DNA of 64,000 bases from Parelaphostrongylus tenuis (Eukaryota > Nematoda > Chromadorea > Rhabditida > Metastrongylidae): positions 368,501 to 432,500 of the forward strand of contig JAHQIW010001307.1 in assembly GCA_019055375.1 (NCBI GenBank). The letters are read 5' to 3'. The position numbers and the translations under genes are program-made. The notes under the pieces were generated by a model. That model had not been told where the DNA came from. It searched no databases and saw only the letters and a list, made by a program, of their open reading frames with translations. Positions 1-25,000 of the stretch are shown piece after piece (the stretch's first letter is position 1; each line of letters begins with the position of its first letter).

Positions 1-2
1 GT

Positions 3-59
3 CGACGTGAAATCAAGGAAGTTGAAGAGAGGGCACAACGAGCAAATGGCCGATGGTAG
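3..59 (+). other. Short coding-looking segment at the left edge, unresolved
   Basis: The first 59 bases are open in two frames. The frame starting at base 3 reads RREIKEVEERAQRANGRW and then TAG at 57-59, which resembles the charged helical C-terminus of an upstream gene. The frame starting at base 1 can instead end at a GTAGAT donor (56) with one leftover base, which matches the phase needed by the F-box exon at 304. So it is either the last exon of an upstream neighbour or the first visible exon of fsn-1. I cannot decide between them. Confidence 0.35.
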
Positions 60-303
60 ATAGTCGTAGAAAACGATGGCCTTCATTTTGAAGAATAATT
101 TTTAATTTATGTTTGGAATTCATGCATGAAATTTCAGTTGTTTACAAGTGCTTCAGAAATTTCTATCCAACCTAGTAGTTTTTATTTAACACTGGTCTTT
201 ACTTACGATTCAAAGCTTAAAAGTCCGAGGAAAATTCTTAGAAATCTATTTCTCTGTTCTATTTTATTGCCATGGAACATTTGTTTATGAAATTAAAATT
301 CAG
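60..303. other. AT-rich spacer or intron upstream of the fsn-1 F-box exon
   Basis: I see no open exon with a usable start and a donor of the right phase here. It ends in an ATTCAG acceptor directly before the F-box exon. It is either the first fsn-1 intron or intergenic DNA. Confidence 0.4.
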
Positions 304-2975
304 TCGTGGCTACTCGGCTGCCACATCACATTCTCTCACAAGTTTTCAAATATCTTAATCTATCGGACATACGTAATTCCATGCTCGTCTGTCGTCATTG
401 GTTCAACGTCTTGAATTTCGAGGTTAACTTTTCTTCTTGTGACCACAAACTCTGTTCCTTCTCGTTGAGAAAATGTTTTTTCTAATTCGTTCTCAATTTT
501 TCAGGACAGTGTCGTGTGGCGGTCTTTGGCACATAGGAAGGTTTCTGAGTCGGCGCTTGCTGATCCTTATTTGTTGAGTGAGCTGAATTCATACAAGAAG
601 AAATTACGAGCGTTTTATTTTGCTTGGAATCCCAATGATGTTTCGAAGTAAGTTTCTTCTATCGGCAATTGCTACGAACAAAATGATTTCATTTGAAGGA
701 ACAATTACGTTCGTGGAAATGGCTTTACCGTACATCGTCAACCTGTGGCTCAAAGTACCGATGGTGTCCGAGGAAAGGTGTTGGTTTTTCTACTGTACAT
801 TAGTTAGATTGAATGTGTACGGGAGGAGAGTAGCGCAGTGGCACTGAGGCCGTCATGTACACCTAATAGCCTGGTTCCGCTCAAGGTCATGCTTATTTTT
901 TGTTTGCGATCGGACAGCGGCTGCGAAACTTAAGAAAGCGACACTTCCAACAATGAGAAGCTATCGTCCACTTGTGGTGAAGATTTTTGAGCATACTTGT
1001 AACACTCTCGAAGGATCCTGGGGGTGTATACTGGGCCAGCATTCAGCATCATTCGTTAAGAACTCCATAACGTCTTGGGCGATGGTTGAACACAGGCGAA
1101 AACGCGAAGACCTGTGCTAGTAAAAGTTATTCCCAAGGGGAATATACATTCGATCATATATTAGATGCTTAGCAAAGTAACATTTATGGAGGTTTTCTAA
1201 ACGATTGATTAACATTAAACTCTTTCAAGCTCTGCAAAGTGTAAGGGGTTGAGCCTTCTCCACGTAAAGTGTTTTTTATCGCCCTAGACTAGTCTGGCAC
1301 ATCTTGTTGACCTTCATGGGATCATTTGTTTCGAGCGAACGATTTGACCAAGGACCACATGTGGCTAGCCAAACGCTGTGCTATACGCGTCTCCCCACGT
1401 TTTAATGTAAAATCATGCTATTTAGATAGGAGTATCGCTAGGAGTGCACGCCTTTGACGTAACATGGGAGGGTCCGTTGGGAACGGTGGCGGTTGTGGGA
1501 GTTGCAACGAGGTAATGTTCTTCTTTAGATAATTGATCACTTATCGCGTCATTATCTTATTATTATTTTTTGTATTATTTAGACATGCCGCTCTCCATTG
1601 TCCTGGTTACTTACCTTTACTCGGAAGTGATGACCAAAGTTGGGGATGGAACCTTGTAGATAACACATTAATACACAACGGAGAAACTTTGGGTGTTTAT
1701 CCACGTGTAAATAATCCTCCTAAATATCAGGTATGCAAACTTTTCGAATTATGAGAAGTTAATATCGAACAGTGCGAATAAATATCTTAAACCAAATGTT
1801 CAACATGATTTTCTTTTCCCGGATAGTGACTCAAAATGCTACTTCCCACTGTAAACATGTAATGAGCTTCATTTAACGAACTGACTAGAACTTTTAGATC
1901 ATACTTTTTAAGAACTGTATACACACCTTTTGCGGTACTCTAGTTCCGAAGAAAAAAAAAACAGATACCTCTGTTTTGAAGAACCTGATTCAGACTTAAA
2001 ATTGGAATGCTAGTAATCAAAGCGCATCATTAATATTAGATCGTATCATCGATCGGCACTACAGCAATGAACACTATTTACCAACCAAATATGATTGAAA
2101 TTGCATAGTCTTCGTATCGTTCAACTGCACATTTTCTTGAGAATATTTTGGTTCACAACTTGCCTACGCTTGTTCAAGATGGAGCTGTCGTGGGTAACAA
2201 TTTACTTGCTACTCTTGCACGAATGGCGCGTAGGGGAAAATGCTAGTGAAACGGCGCACAAGATTAATAGAGCTTGAGGCAATGATACGGTTGTGGAAAG
2301 GATGGTTAGGAAGTGGTTTGCGAAAATCAAAGCTGAAGTGAACCTTCTGGATGATCAGTCATGCTCGGGCCATTCATAGAGAGCTCCATTGATTTTGCGT
2401 GCCGTTTCACTAGCATTTTCCCCTACGCGCCATTCATGTAAGAGTAGCAAGCACATTTGTTCTCACGACAGCTCCATTTCAAAACAAGTATAGGCAAGTT
2501 GTATGCCAAAATGTTGGTAAGAAAGTGAGCAATCGAATGATACGAATATAATGCAGTTTTGATTTTTTCTGGTCAATAAATTTGGTGTTTATTGCTCCAG
2601 TGCCAAAACTTATGCAACGACCTCGTAATATCGAACTGTTATATCATGCTGAGGATTGAGTATATGACAGTAATGGTGTCGTCAGTAGGTTCTCCACTAG
2701 TTCCGTCAAAGTTCTCTGACCGATTGTGTAGGCATTTACTTATATATTCATACTTATATGTATATAATATGAAGTCAATTATTTAGGTTGGAGAGCGGAT
2801 AAGATTAGTGTTGGATTGCGATCGTCACATAGTCTATTTCGAGCGAGCGGGTTCAGAATTCCTTGGTCTCGCGTTCACCGACCTCCCTCCTGTCAAATTG
2901 TTCCCAGCCATTTGTGCCGTATATGGTAATACGGAAGTTTCTATGGTATACCTTGGACCTCCACTTGCTGGTTGA
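304..2975 (+). CDS. fsn-1: F-box/SPRY ubiquitin-ligase subunit FSN-1 (FBXO45 orthologue), 5' end incomplete
   Basis: Visible exons are 304-422, 505-647, 699-777, 1426-1511, 1583-1730 and 2787-2975 (TGA at 2973-2975). All joints keep phase and use GT/AG. The first visible exon encodes an F-box ([15 protein letters not shown], then VCRHW). The next begins [15 protein letters not shown]. Later exons carry a SPRY domain with [35 protein letters not shown] and the ending [12 protein letters not shown]. In this family the F-box binds SKP1 and the SPRY domain binds substrate; worm FSN-1 and vertebrate FBXO45 work with the RPM-1/PHR ligase at synapses. About 254 residues are visible against 286 in human FBXO45. 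The start codon is not in the exon at 304, because an in-frame stop at 294 precedes it, so at least one upstream exon exists. rpb-2 follows 572 bp downstream on the same strand. Confidence 0.93.
812..1010 (+). repeat. Possible tRNA-derived SINE fragment in an fsn-1 intron
   Basis: Inside the intron 778-1425 the segment AGAGTAGCGCAGTGGCAC resembles a tRNA A-box, and a weak B-box-like CTGGTTCCGCTC lies about 45 bp on. A comparable head (GGGAGTAGCATAGTGGCA, then GGTTCAATTCC) occurs at 40613, and both are followed by text containing CTTGTGG and GGATCC. The rest of the intron shows nothing else. Confidence 0.3.
2037..2627. mobile_element. Palindromic mariner derivative built from two 5' ends
   Basis: This lies in the fsn-1 intron 1731-2786. 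The left arm (about 2050-2275) reads like the 5' end of a mariner: terminal repeat, leader, then a transposase N-terminus ([18 protein letters not shown], then [20 protein letters not shown] after a stop). The right arm (about 2385-2627) is the same 5' end in inverted orientation, including the block GGCGCGTAGGGGAAAATGCT at both sites. The arms pair over roughly 200 bp with scattered mismatches, and TA lies at both outer edges. No transposase catalytic region is present, so it is non-autonomous. Confidence 0.75.
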
Positions 2976-3547
2976 TTTTAGTCACAACATTCTCTTATTT
3001 TTATCTGAATATGTTCGTATTAAATTTTCTAGTGATCTCTTCATTCCGTGCATTATGGTACGGTCGTGATCTCCGCTTGAAAGAAGATCATTAACGAATG
3101 CTTTTGTTTTATTTTATTTGCAACTAGTCTTTTGTGATCTCATCATTGTTTTGTGCTGCCAAAACAATGTCTTTCAATATGTTCGACAAATCTTAGCTTA
3201 TGCCTTTATTAGCAATTCGGTACTAATATCGACCAAGTACAAACATTTTACAATCCTTCGCCATATGTGATTCTATGGTCATCCAATTTCGTGTCATTCA
3301 TTTGTTTCATTTATTGTTTTATTTATAAGTTAGAGCTATTCCATAAACTTCTTAAAGTCAACGGCTTGTTTTCGAATTCGGTCAAGTTTCCTGCAAATTA
3401 CATTCGCTATTTGTGTACTTTTTTTACTATCAACTAAGTTCTTATTGGCAACTTGTGTTCTCACTAAACTTCCCTTCGAAGTGCCATAGTAATCTTAGAA
3501 CACATTGATTTCTGCTGCTTTCAGTGGTCTTCGTTGTTTAATCAGCG
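2976..3547 (+). promoter_or_regulatory. fsn-1/rpb-2 intergenic region with likely trans-splice acceptor
   Basis: 572 bp separate the fsn-1 stop from the rpb-2 ATG. The region is U-rich in the sense strand, with an ATTAAA-like signal near 3019 and a strong acceptor TGCTGCTTTCAG ending at 3524, 23 bases before the ATG. This layout fits a spliced leader added to the second gene of a nematode operon. I see no conventional core promoter. Operon status is inferred. Confidence 0.5.
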
Positions 3548-15275
<11,728 letters not shown>

Positions 15276-15653
15276 ACTGAATATTTGGTAGACATTTAGC
15301 CCAGCTCGCATATTTATATATTCTGATTTATAAAAAAATCGTGATCATAATTTGAGCATTTTCATTCCTGACTATCTTCATAAGCAACGGTTTTACCGCT
15401 TTCTTTATTGTATTGTTGCTTGTTAAACTATCTTCGTGTCGTTTCAACTTTATTGTTAGGGTGCAACCTATTACCTTTGTATATGTTTTTGATTTTGATA
15501 GTGTTTCAATGTTCAATCTCTTTTCTACAGGAAATGAACGATGTACTTTATTACGGGTTAACTCAGTGTACACAAAGTTAATTGATTGGATTGAAAACTC
15601 ACTGCAAATTGAGTCTCACCAATTGTGGAGAATGTCATGTGCTCCACAGTAGG
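15276..15653. terminator. Convergent 3' ends of rpb-2 and ctns-1
   Basis: 378 bp separate the two stop codons. On the minus strand AATAAA lies at 15552-15547, about 100 bases beyond the ctns-1 stop, and is the likely poly(A) signal. No canonical AATAAA was found for rpb-2; the AT-rich run near 15310-15345 is the likely processing region. Confidence 0.55.
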
Positions 15654-18600
15654 CTACCGACGGCTACTCTTACTATTGCTACGCTCACTGTCCGTACTAC
15701 TGTCATCCTTGCTTCCTTTGAGTTTCTCTGTTTCACTAGTACCTGATGTTAGTCGGTCTACTTTTTCAGACGCCAGTAGATGATCGGTTTTCCGATACAG
15801 TACATAGTGCTGCGTCATGAATAGAATGTCGAACAGAATCGACACTAGACCGAGGCCGAACTTCACAGGGTTTCCGTAGAACGCTGACCAGTCGGATACA
15901 TTCCAGCACTGTAGACACATCTGTAGGATATCAAGACATCCACCACTGAAGTCTAGGAGTACGTTTCCGATTGACCACCCAGAAGTGCTTTTTCGACGGA
16001 AGTTTTGCATTGCCTGAGAAAGGAAATGATTAGCATTTAGTTTCTTAGAGTCTCAGAGAACCTAACACCATCTATTATGTGGTTTTCATTTCTAATATAT
16101 AGACTCGTACGGACCTTAGTTTCTATAGCTTAATTTAGTAGTTCGAGAAATGCTCGACTATTTGCGCTTTTTCGAAAAAAATCAGAGCACTTATTATCTA
16201 GAAGTAGTACATTGGATATTCTGTTTACGCTTACAATTCACTTTCAATTAAGTCTCCAAAGTGTCCTTGTGCTGGTTTTTAGAAGGCAGTCAAAGCCATA
16301 AAGTGGCAGGCCCTTGACGTAGCTAGTTCTGCTCTACGGAGAGTACCTCTAATTTTTTGTAGATAGAAAGATCGTGTTTGATCATAGCCCGGTGGTTGAA
16401 ACAAATAGACGTGTCCTCGAAGAAATAGCTTGAATTTTTAGAATTTTTGAGAATTTATCTCGGTGTCATTACAGGGTGGTCCCATTTCCTTATGTTCTTC
16501 TTCGGGCTTTGGTCGTTCTTCCTTAAGAATCTATTCCTCTTATAGAATAAATTATATGCTTTCTGAAAGAAGTCTGCTCAAAAAAACACACGTGCCGTTA
16601 TCATTTTTGATGAACCACTGTAAGGTTTCAAAATGCTTTTTGCGGAAGCTACGTCCGAATTTTGCAAAAGTTGCCAAAGAGCACGCACCTGAGGTATGTA
16701 TTTAAGAAGCGTGACGAACATCTTAATATAGGATAAGCTTGTGACATATTGCAGCATATTGATAATATCCAAGCCGGTGATAAAGCCACCGCCAAAAGCT
16801 ATCATGATCATGGAGGTCGAGATTACAAGGCAGGTTAACGATATCCGCTGATTTCCACGCTAAAAGATCATCCATCATTGATAAATTAAGATGCTCTATT
16901 TCTCCAAGAAAATATTGGCCTTTTTACTTTATCCTATACTTTCCGTGTCATTTTTGTGTTATGCTACGAGGTCGACTTCCTATGTGGTGGATGCGTCAGA
17001 ATACCTGGCTCATGTCCTCGTTTTGCAGCCGGCCGAATAAGTATAAACGTATTTTTTACGTATGTCAGCACGGCCACGATCGTAAAAAAATTTCCGATAG
17101 GAATAGTGAGGGTGACTGCAGCGATATCTGCCTTCAACTGGCATTCAGAAGTAATCAACAACTCGTTTTCTATCCATCTCTTCTTTCTGTTCTTTCCCAC
17201 TTCAACTACCATATAGAATTATGACTTTGCACCATCGATGTACTAAAGTCACTATTCAATCCTTACATAATCTCTTATTATTATTGTAATATAATTCAGT
17301 GGTTTGATTACTTAAGTCCAAGGCCTAGTGTGACATAACAAGCATCTCTAGGAACCATCGCTATAAGCGCTTATACGCTGGCACATTTAGTTGAAGTCGC
17401 TACAGGACGCTTAAACATCATTGTGGTCCCATTTAGGTCATTTCTTAGAGTCTGGAATTTTTGTATGTGACTTAATATTGTCTTCTAACTACCGAGGATC
17501 ATTTGTCGTCTCTAGCCTCAAACATCTCCATCTCTATGAGTTTGAAGCGCAACTATTACAATCTCACAGTGCCGTTTATTTCAGTACAAATTTTCTTTTT
17601 CTTTTTGATCACCTCAGAAAAATCGTAGAAAGTTTTGATAGATAGCATTGAGGGATGATACTCGTATCTTGAGAAAACACCTAGCGTAACCAGTTGGTTT
17701 GATGACTTATTACGATTAAAAAATTGAACAACCTCGTAGAAAAAGCACTGAGCCGCAGTAAAAATACACGCGATCAAAGCATGAACGGCGAAGAAAACGT
17801 CGTTTAGAAGCACTGGAATAGGACTGTGAGGATGTTCTTGTTCGTATTGTTTCTGAAATGTCCAATAAATTTTGAAAGTAAGCTACACACCAGAACATTG
17901 AGATTAGTGACATTTGATAGGGGATAATTTTAGCTGGTTACATAACTTTCGACCGATCCGCTGGAATATCTGGCTTAATATGTGTCAAAATCAACTGGTC
18001 GATCGCTTACTCTTAATAGTAGCTATAAATGCAAAAAACTTCCTAGGGACAACTTCCTATGACTGAGGCGACGAACATTTAGTGAGAGGCGGTAAATCTT
18101 AAGTCACACGTGCCGTTATTAGAGGCCAACAAGAATGACACGCTTAAGAAACGTTATAGCGACTTTACATGAATTGTCGTTGGAGAAGACTTTGTTGTTC
18201 CTCTTTATCACCCATCTTCTGCATCACAAGACCAGAACAGTCTGCTCAAACTTAAATTGTCCTACAAGAGCCCTAAAGAGTAAATAAACCTATCAAACGA
18301 CCACGACATGCGTTACTCGTGGACAAAGGATCACGATATGAAATGCCGGTGGAGAAGACTTTGTTGTACCTTTCTATTACCTGTTAACTCAATTCCTCAA
18401 TTCTTTTCTATTGTTGGGCAATTCTCCTTCTGCAACCCATCAGTTTCAAAAAGATTGTCATCAGTTGCTTTTACAAAGCAAATAATGAAAATAAATTGTG
18501 TGTGATCTGTATTTTATCAGCATTCGAAGTGTGCAATATGACGCAACTAATCATGCTATAATAGGTTGTGTAAAAAGTTGGTGCTGTTCTGATTTTTTAT

Positions 18601-21600
18601 TATTAAACTCCAAATTTTTCTATATTTGTCTTACATTATATTTTTCATAAAAAATATTTTTGTAACACTTCGTTGTGAACAAAAGACAAAGCCAATAATC
18701 AATATATTCTCATCGACCTCGATAACTTTAGGCCCAACTGTTTTCTGAGACTTGCTCAAAACATTATAATTTCACGAAGTATTTTCGAGAACTTCATGAG
18801 AGCTTTAACTGGCACTTATACACTGCATGACACTTGTTTTGGCATTACAGCTCCCTCAGTTGCACGATGCCTTTTGTCTGAACTAATTTCTTTCAGGGGA
18901 GAATCCCTTACATAATGGATTCATGCCGAAACACGCGTCTCGCACCGTATAAGTGCCAATAAAAGCTCTCGAAATTCTCAAAAATACATAGCCAGACCTC
19001 GATAATGTCTGTCAGTTCTTGAGTAATTGACTGATGCCTCGACTGTAGACTACCGTCCTTTCTGCATTGCGTCAATCTTAATCTTTCCGCACCGATTTAA
19101 TAGATTTCCCCTACGTACTATTCGTGCATGAGTAACAAACGAATTTAATCCCGAAACAGCCCCATGTTAAAGCAAGTTTGAGCAAGTCAATTACCGAAAT
19201 GTTCACAAGAAAATGCGCAATTGAGCAATATCAAAATTAGGCAATTCCATTGCGAAATCATAGTAAAAAAATCAAAACGGCATGAACTTTTGATACTACC
19301 TATTCCTTTTGATATGAAGACTTCAACTTCAATATTAAATTTAGAGAGGCTAGTGTAATGTGGACACAGCAGAAAACTTGGAATACAGACTTGATATGGA
19401 GACGGACACCGTCATGTTGAACTTCTACCTACAGTACGACTCTTCCTGAGAACCTCTTTTTTTCTATAACAAAGAAAGTTCCTGCCTAACAGCTGAATTA
19501 CCTAGCTGTGTATCATAAATGTAAGAACTGATCCTGTAAGAGAAGATGGTGCCTGTTGCCTGACGAATCTCGAGTTCAAACTGGGTACTTGTTGTGATCG
19601 CCGTCTTCATGCAAAGATTTCGTTTAGTTGTAAATTGAAGCCAGCATTATTGTCACCACAGAAGAAGAAAAAAGCAAGTTTTTATGATGCGGGATTATTG
19701 GAAAAACACTCCTCGCATAACTGGCAGAGCACCGAAAACCAAACCGTTGACCAGGATTGCCTTAGAGAAGAAGCAGTCAGAAGAAATGCCGTCAGGATTT
19801 ACGCGAGTATAACGATTTAATTCCTGTCGAAGGAACGCAGGATTGCCGCCGTGATATGAGAATGATCATAGATATGCCCTACTCCAATGCTCTCCTTTCC
19901 ACAACAACTATTTTCAGCTGAAGTTCAGAATGCTAATAGGACCACGAGCCTGTATGCGAGATAACATCATTGGCAATAAGGTGGAAACTATGAACTACCC
20001 ACAATTTTCGCAACCCAAATGATATGCCATTTTTTAAAGGAAAGAGTTCCTAACAAATAGAAGACTTCGCTATCGCTCCTAATCCTGCCGAAGAAAGATG
20101 TCAAGAATAAAGTTTACAATCAATGTTCTCTTTGCATTTAATGCTTTTTTACCAAGGCTTCACGAAAATTATCGTATAGCGCCTATTATATAGTCCATAT
20201 ACCGGCAAGAATGCTGTTGCGTGAACCGCATCTGAATTGTAATAGGATTCCAACCAAGTTTCCAGACTTGATCCAGAAATTCAAAAATTTGTTTTCCAAG
20301 TAGTCGGAAGTATCAAATAACATCAATTATAATATTCTCCGTCTGCCTGGATGCAATTCTGCCAACCACTGATAAGAAGTGGATCTTCTTCACGAGCTAG
20401 CGTCGTCTAAATCAGTGGTTGTCACCAGGTCAGAAGGAACACCAACACCGAGACCAAATGAATTTGCGCTAAAAGCAATGTTGATTATTTTCTGAGACCG
20501 AAGTGGGCCGATTCATTGGGACTCCTTGCAAGCCGGTCAGACCCTATAACGCTGAGCGATATTGTCAGCATCTGGGCCGTTGCAATCAAGCACCGTCCAC
20601 GTCACCGCCGTCGCCAAGTCATTTTGCTTCAAGACAATACAAAGTCACACACAAGTACTTTCCAAGAAATCAAGTAAGAAGTTGACCAATTTGGGCTGGG
20701 AGCATTTGGATTATCCACCGTATTCGCCAGATCTGTCTGCGTCCGATTTCCTCTCCTCAGATCATTGGAGCACCGATTAAGAAGAAGTTTCGAGACATCA
20801 ATCATTTGCGTCGAGAATTGACTGGTTGGTTTGCACCGAAGAATAATGAGTTTTATGAGCGCGGAATTGAGTTGTTGCCAAAGTGTTGGCATAATTGCAT
20901 CCAGGTAGACGGAGAATACTTCAACCAATGTTATTTGATACTTCCGATTACTTATAAAAATAAATTTTTGAATTTTGGGACTAAGTTTGGAAACTTATTT
21001 AAAAACGTAATACGTGTGGTCATGGAAGTCTGTTGGAAATTTTATATGTCCCACCGTCCACGGACCGCTGAAACCCATTGTTTACAAGGAGTGGATCAGT
21101 ACTATTTAAACTCTGGCCGACTGCTAACGTAACGGTGGCACGACAATACAGCTCTTTAATGGACCTTTCCCTCGTATGAAAATAATGTAAAAAGACCATA
21201 AAAGTACTGTTTCGACGAAATTGTTTACCTAGATATTGCAAGGAGTAATGAGTCCGCCCTCGGAAGGAACAAAAGACCACTGATGACAAATCTCTGTGAA
21301 GTGTTCGTTGTGATGACGAAAATATCTCCTTTTCGAGGAAAACCAACAAAGTATAGATGATGTTTACATAAACGACGAAGCTTCGTCTATAAAAACCATT
21401 TTGCGATGGTCAATTTTGGTGCACAGTTTTCTGCTGGTGTGCTTTTGCTTAATCGGTAGTTCGACTCATGCAGATATTTCCAGCGAGTTTACCGTGTTTT
21501 TCTTCACAACGACGTTTCTTGCAAATAATCAAGCCATTGGGAGGACAAGGAGCTTTTTGGGGCTTTACGTCTGCACTTCACAATCTATCAAGCGATCTCA

Positions 21601-22004
21601 AAAAATTTAGCAAAAAAGTTCTGTGCAACAAAAATTAGTTCAAATAAATGTGGGCGTCGATAGACGTCTACATTGTTTCTATGTGCTATGAAATTTTATT
21701 ACCAATCATCAAAACCATCAGTGGTTTTTGCATGCCATTTTGCAGTTCAGGAAAATTTCCGCGTTCCTCAAGTTCTGTACATGGTCCATGATCTCCCTCT
21801 AATGTTCTTATGCTTTTGGTGCATTAATAACTCTTTTGTGCGAAATAATCTCTAAACTTTCAGTTGTGAGATTAAATTCATAAAGCACAAAATGTTAAAA
21901 GGTTTCAGAGTAATCATGGTTGAAATAGGAAAAAAGGTCATTTGGTGAAGTGATGTTCATGGTTTTTGTGCTCACTTATGCGACTAAATTCATACACTAC
22001 ACAT

Positions 22005-22057
<53 letters not shown>

Positions 22058-25000
22058 TATTTTATTTCTCATATTGCCTTTATTGACGCCGTACCAGTCA
22101 AAAAGATTTTGTTTCACATTTGAAGACTTCTTGGCTGCTAGAGTTTTTCTATAATAAAATTTAAACCATTAGATAGAGCAAATCTTTCTGGTTGAGAAAA
22201 TGTTTTTGCTCTCGAGAAAGAACTTCTTAGAGCTCTGCAGTTTGCACAAGAAGATTTGGTTTCACACATTTGAAATATCGCTGTTTTCCGCGCCCCTTCA
22301 GAAACAAGGGTGTTTTTCAATTTCTCGAAGTTGATTCTTAGCTCAGTCAATAGCTCAAATTTAGACATTTCCGGCGATATACTTAGGTTCTGAAGGAAAT
22401 CTTTCAGTTCGTTCTAACAGCCAAAATAAAAGTATGTTTCACAGTTGAGGCGTTTCAACGCGTCTTTCTTCGGTGAGAGCATTTCAATCAGACTTTTAGA
22501 AACAGTTCGATAGTCTGAATTTTGCTGATTCCAATGATGTATTTGATTTTCAAAAGGACTTCTTAGTGAGCTGTAATAGGTTAGGGCGCGCAATGCAGTT
22601 ACGGCACCTGGCCACCACATATTTCCAGGCAAGTGGATGGGATTTCGCAATAAAGGCCCCTGGCTGACGAGCCATCTCAGGAATGTTGCGGCCTTCCTTT
22701 TATTTTTCGCCAATGTCCCAGCTGTAATCTCCATTGTCGATTTAGGTGACGATGTTTTCAAATCATCTTGGATGCGATCAAAGTTTTCTGGCCTCCTGAC
22801 CAGTGATGTATATGTTATAGTTAGTTTGTCAATCTTTGAAAGACGATAAATTATTTTCTACAAATCTTTTTTTTTTCTGAAAATGCACATGAACATATAG
22901 GAAAAATTCTGGAGCGCCGGAGAGATCACTGATTTTCATCAAACAATCCACGTGTGATTTATGCAGCGGATTTGTATTACAGCTGTACACACACTCTAGC
23001 CGACTAGAAGTGCTCACTGAGTGTAAAACCCAAAATTTTTCCGGTAGTTACAAAGCTCCAAGAAGTCCTTTTGAAAGCCAAATTACAACTATAATCGGAA
23101 AGACTTTCTTTATCTAAGAGTGAAGGTTCATTACAACGAAACTTTTATCCAGTGAGAATCTTCGAATGAGAAGCAAAATCTTATTTTGACTGATATGCGC
23201 CAAAAATAAGCTATTTGAGAAATTAAACATGCCATTGGAACTCACTTTATCTGTATTATCGATAAACTACAGAAACGTTTTACAAATGCAATAATACGTT
23301 TTTACCGAAAGCCTCAAGTGGCGCAGCCATAATAGAACAGTATTATATATAAATAAATAAATAAATATATATATATATATATGCTGTGTATTAAGCATTA
23401 CTTATGATTGCGGCAAGAAAATACTATGGCTTTTAGAAGAAAGTGCGACAACTCTGAGTGTTATACTTTTGCTCCTTATAGTTTTAATTGGTGCTTAGAA
23501 GCTCCTTCCCATACTTGTAATCAATCCTTGGCATATCTTATGTAGAATCAAATCCCCAACTGGCCAAGTAAATTGTCTTCTCAGAAATTCATCATTTAAC
23601 TTTTGCAATAAACCTTGCCATCATTAAGGGCATTGAGGGCAACAACAAAATTTCTGTTTTGAACAATCACTTGGGAAATTACGAAGAGATACTTTTGCAT
23701 GGACGACACTTGTTATGACATCTGTATGCCTCAAGCTAGCGATTTTAACAAGAACTCTAGGAAAAACCTTTGTGCAACAAATAAATCTACAAGAGAAAGT
23801 GTAGTACGCTTCGATGTCGCGTCGTTGTAAGACTGTTAAAGAGCTCGAGAAAAAGGGAACAAGGGACATGCTCGACATCGTCGTTAGGAGATATTTTTAC
23901 ATGTAGGATTTACAATGAGATGTGGAGTGTTCATTTTCTAGCAAAAGTAGTAATTGAACAGTTTGGCATTTCTACCCGAAAGTTCAGTCAAGAATAAAGA
24001 TTCGTTAAGTGGCTAATCGTTTCATTTTATCCATCTAGTAGATTTTCTAGAATTGAGTACTGATCAATCTGTTCATTTTCTCCAAATACTTCGTAGAACT
24101 CACCTGCACATTATCATCAAAGTACATAAATAGATTGTAAGCTGAATACGCTGCGAACCCGATTACATTTAACAACAAAAAGTCGAAGTTCAAGCCGACC
24201 ACACTGCAATCAACTGAACATGTAAAAAATAAGGCCACAGTCACTCTATTATTTCTTACAACCTTCGTCTGCGGAAGTTCAGAAAAATTTGTGGATAAAA
24301 TGAGATGCTCCACGCAAGAAAGTACGACCATCCGACTATAACCACTAGTAAAGCGACGGCTGACGATCTCATCACTGTTACTTTCAGGAAGAGATCTTGT
24401 AAGCTAAAATAATCATCCTATTTCACAGACACGATAATGAATCATCAAGAATAATTCTAACCGACTACATTACTATTCAGTAACAATTTGACCAACTTAT
24501 ACGAAAATTGCCGATCGAACGAGCCCTTTAATGTCGATTATGCCAAATATGCAAGCATAGTGCATGTACCAAACCGTTCAAACAGGCCCATATTTTGGTG
24601 AATCAAAAAGTTGACGAAATCATACACATATGACTTCCATTATAAGTCATCAATGTTGGTAGCAATGGTGAAAAATTTATGCTGCCTTAGGATATATAAC
24701 GCCTTAGCTCTATCCTAAGACATCTCTCCTACAATGTAGTGGCGTCCATGCAAACAGTGCTCATTGATCGACTAGAGATTCCTCAATCCATTTTCAAAAC
24801 TCAGTTCGCTGCAGACATTGTACAATAGGTACAGACGCTTGAATAGAACCAGCCTATGAATCTGAATTTAAACTCTTTCTTACACCGCATTGCAGTCTGT
24901 TTTGTTGGATGTGCCGTCGTCACAGCCATCAGCAGTGAGCACAAGCCCATCAATAGGTTGGTCGCCGACGAGCTGTAGTAAACCTTCTCTGCTTGCTGCG

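Noticed and set aside
16964..17212. Hydrophobic minus-strand frame within ctns-1 that looked like an extra membrane exon
   Set aside because: The flanking exons (ending 17733 and starting 16859) join in phase 0 to give the conserved QCFFYE-RGNQRIS junction, so this frame is intronic.
24047..24331. Single uninterrupted 94-codon frame as one exon
   Set aside because: It spans an intron: the conserved RRR-SVVGLNF junction requires splicing from 24263 to 24203, with GT/AG at both ends.
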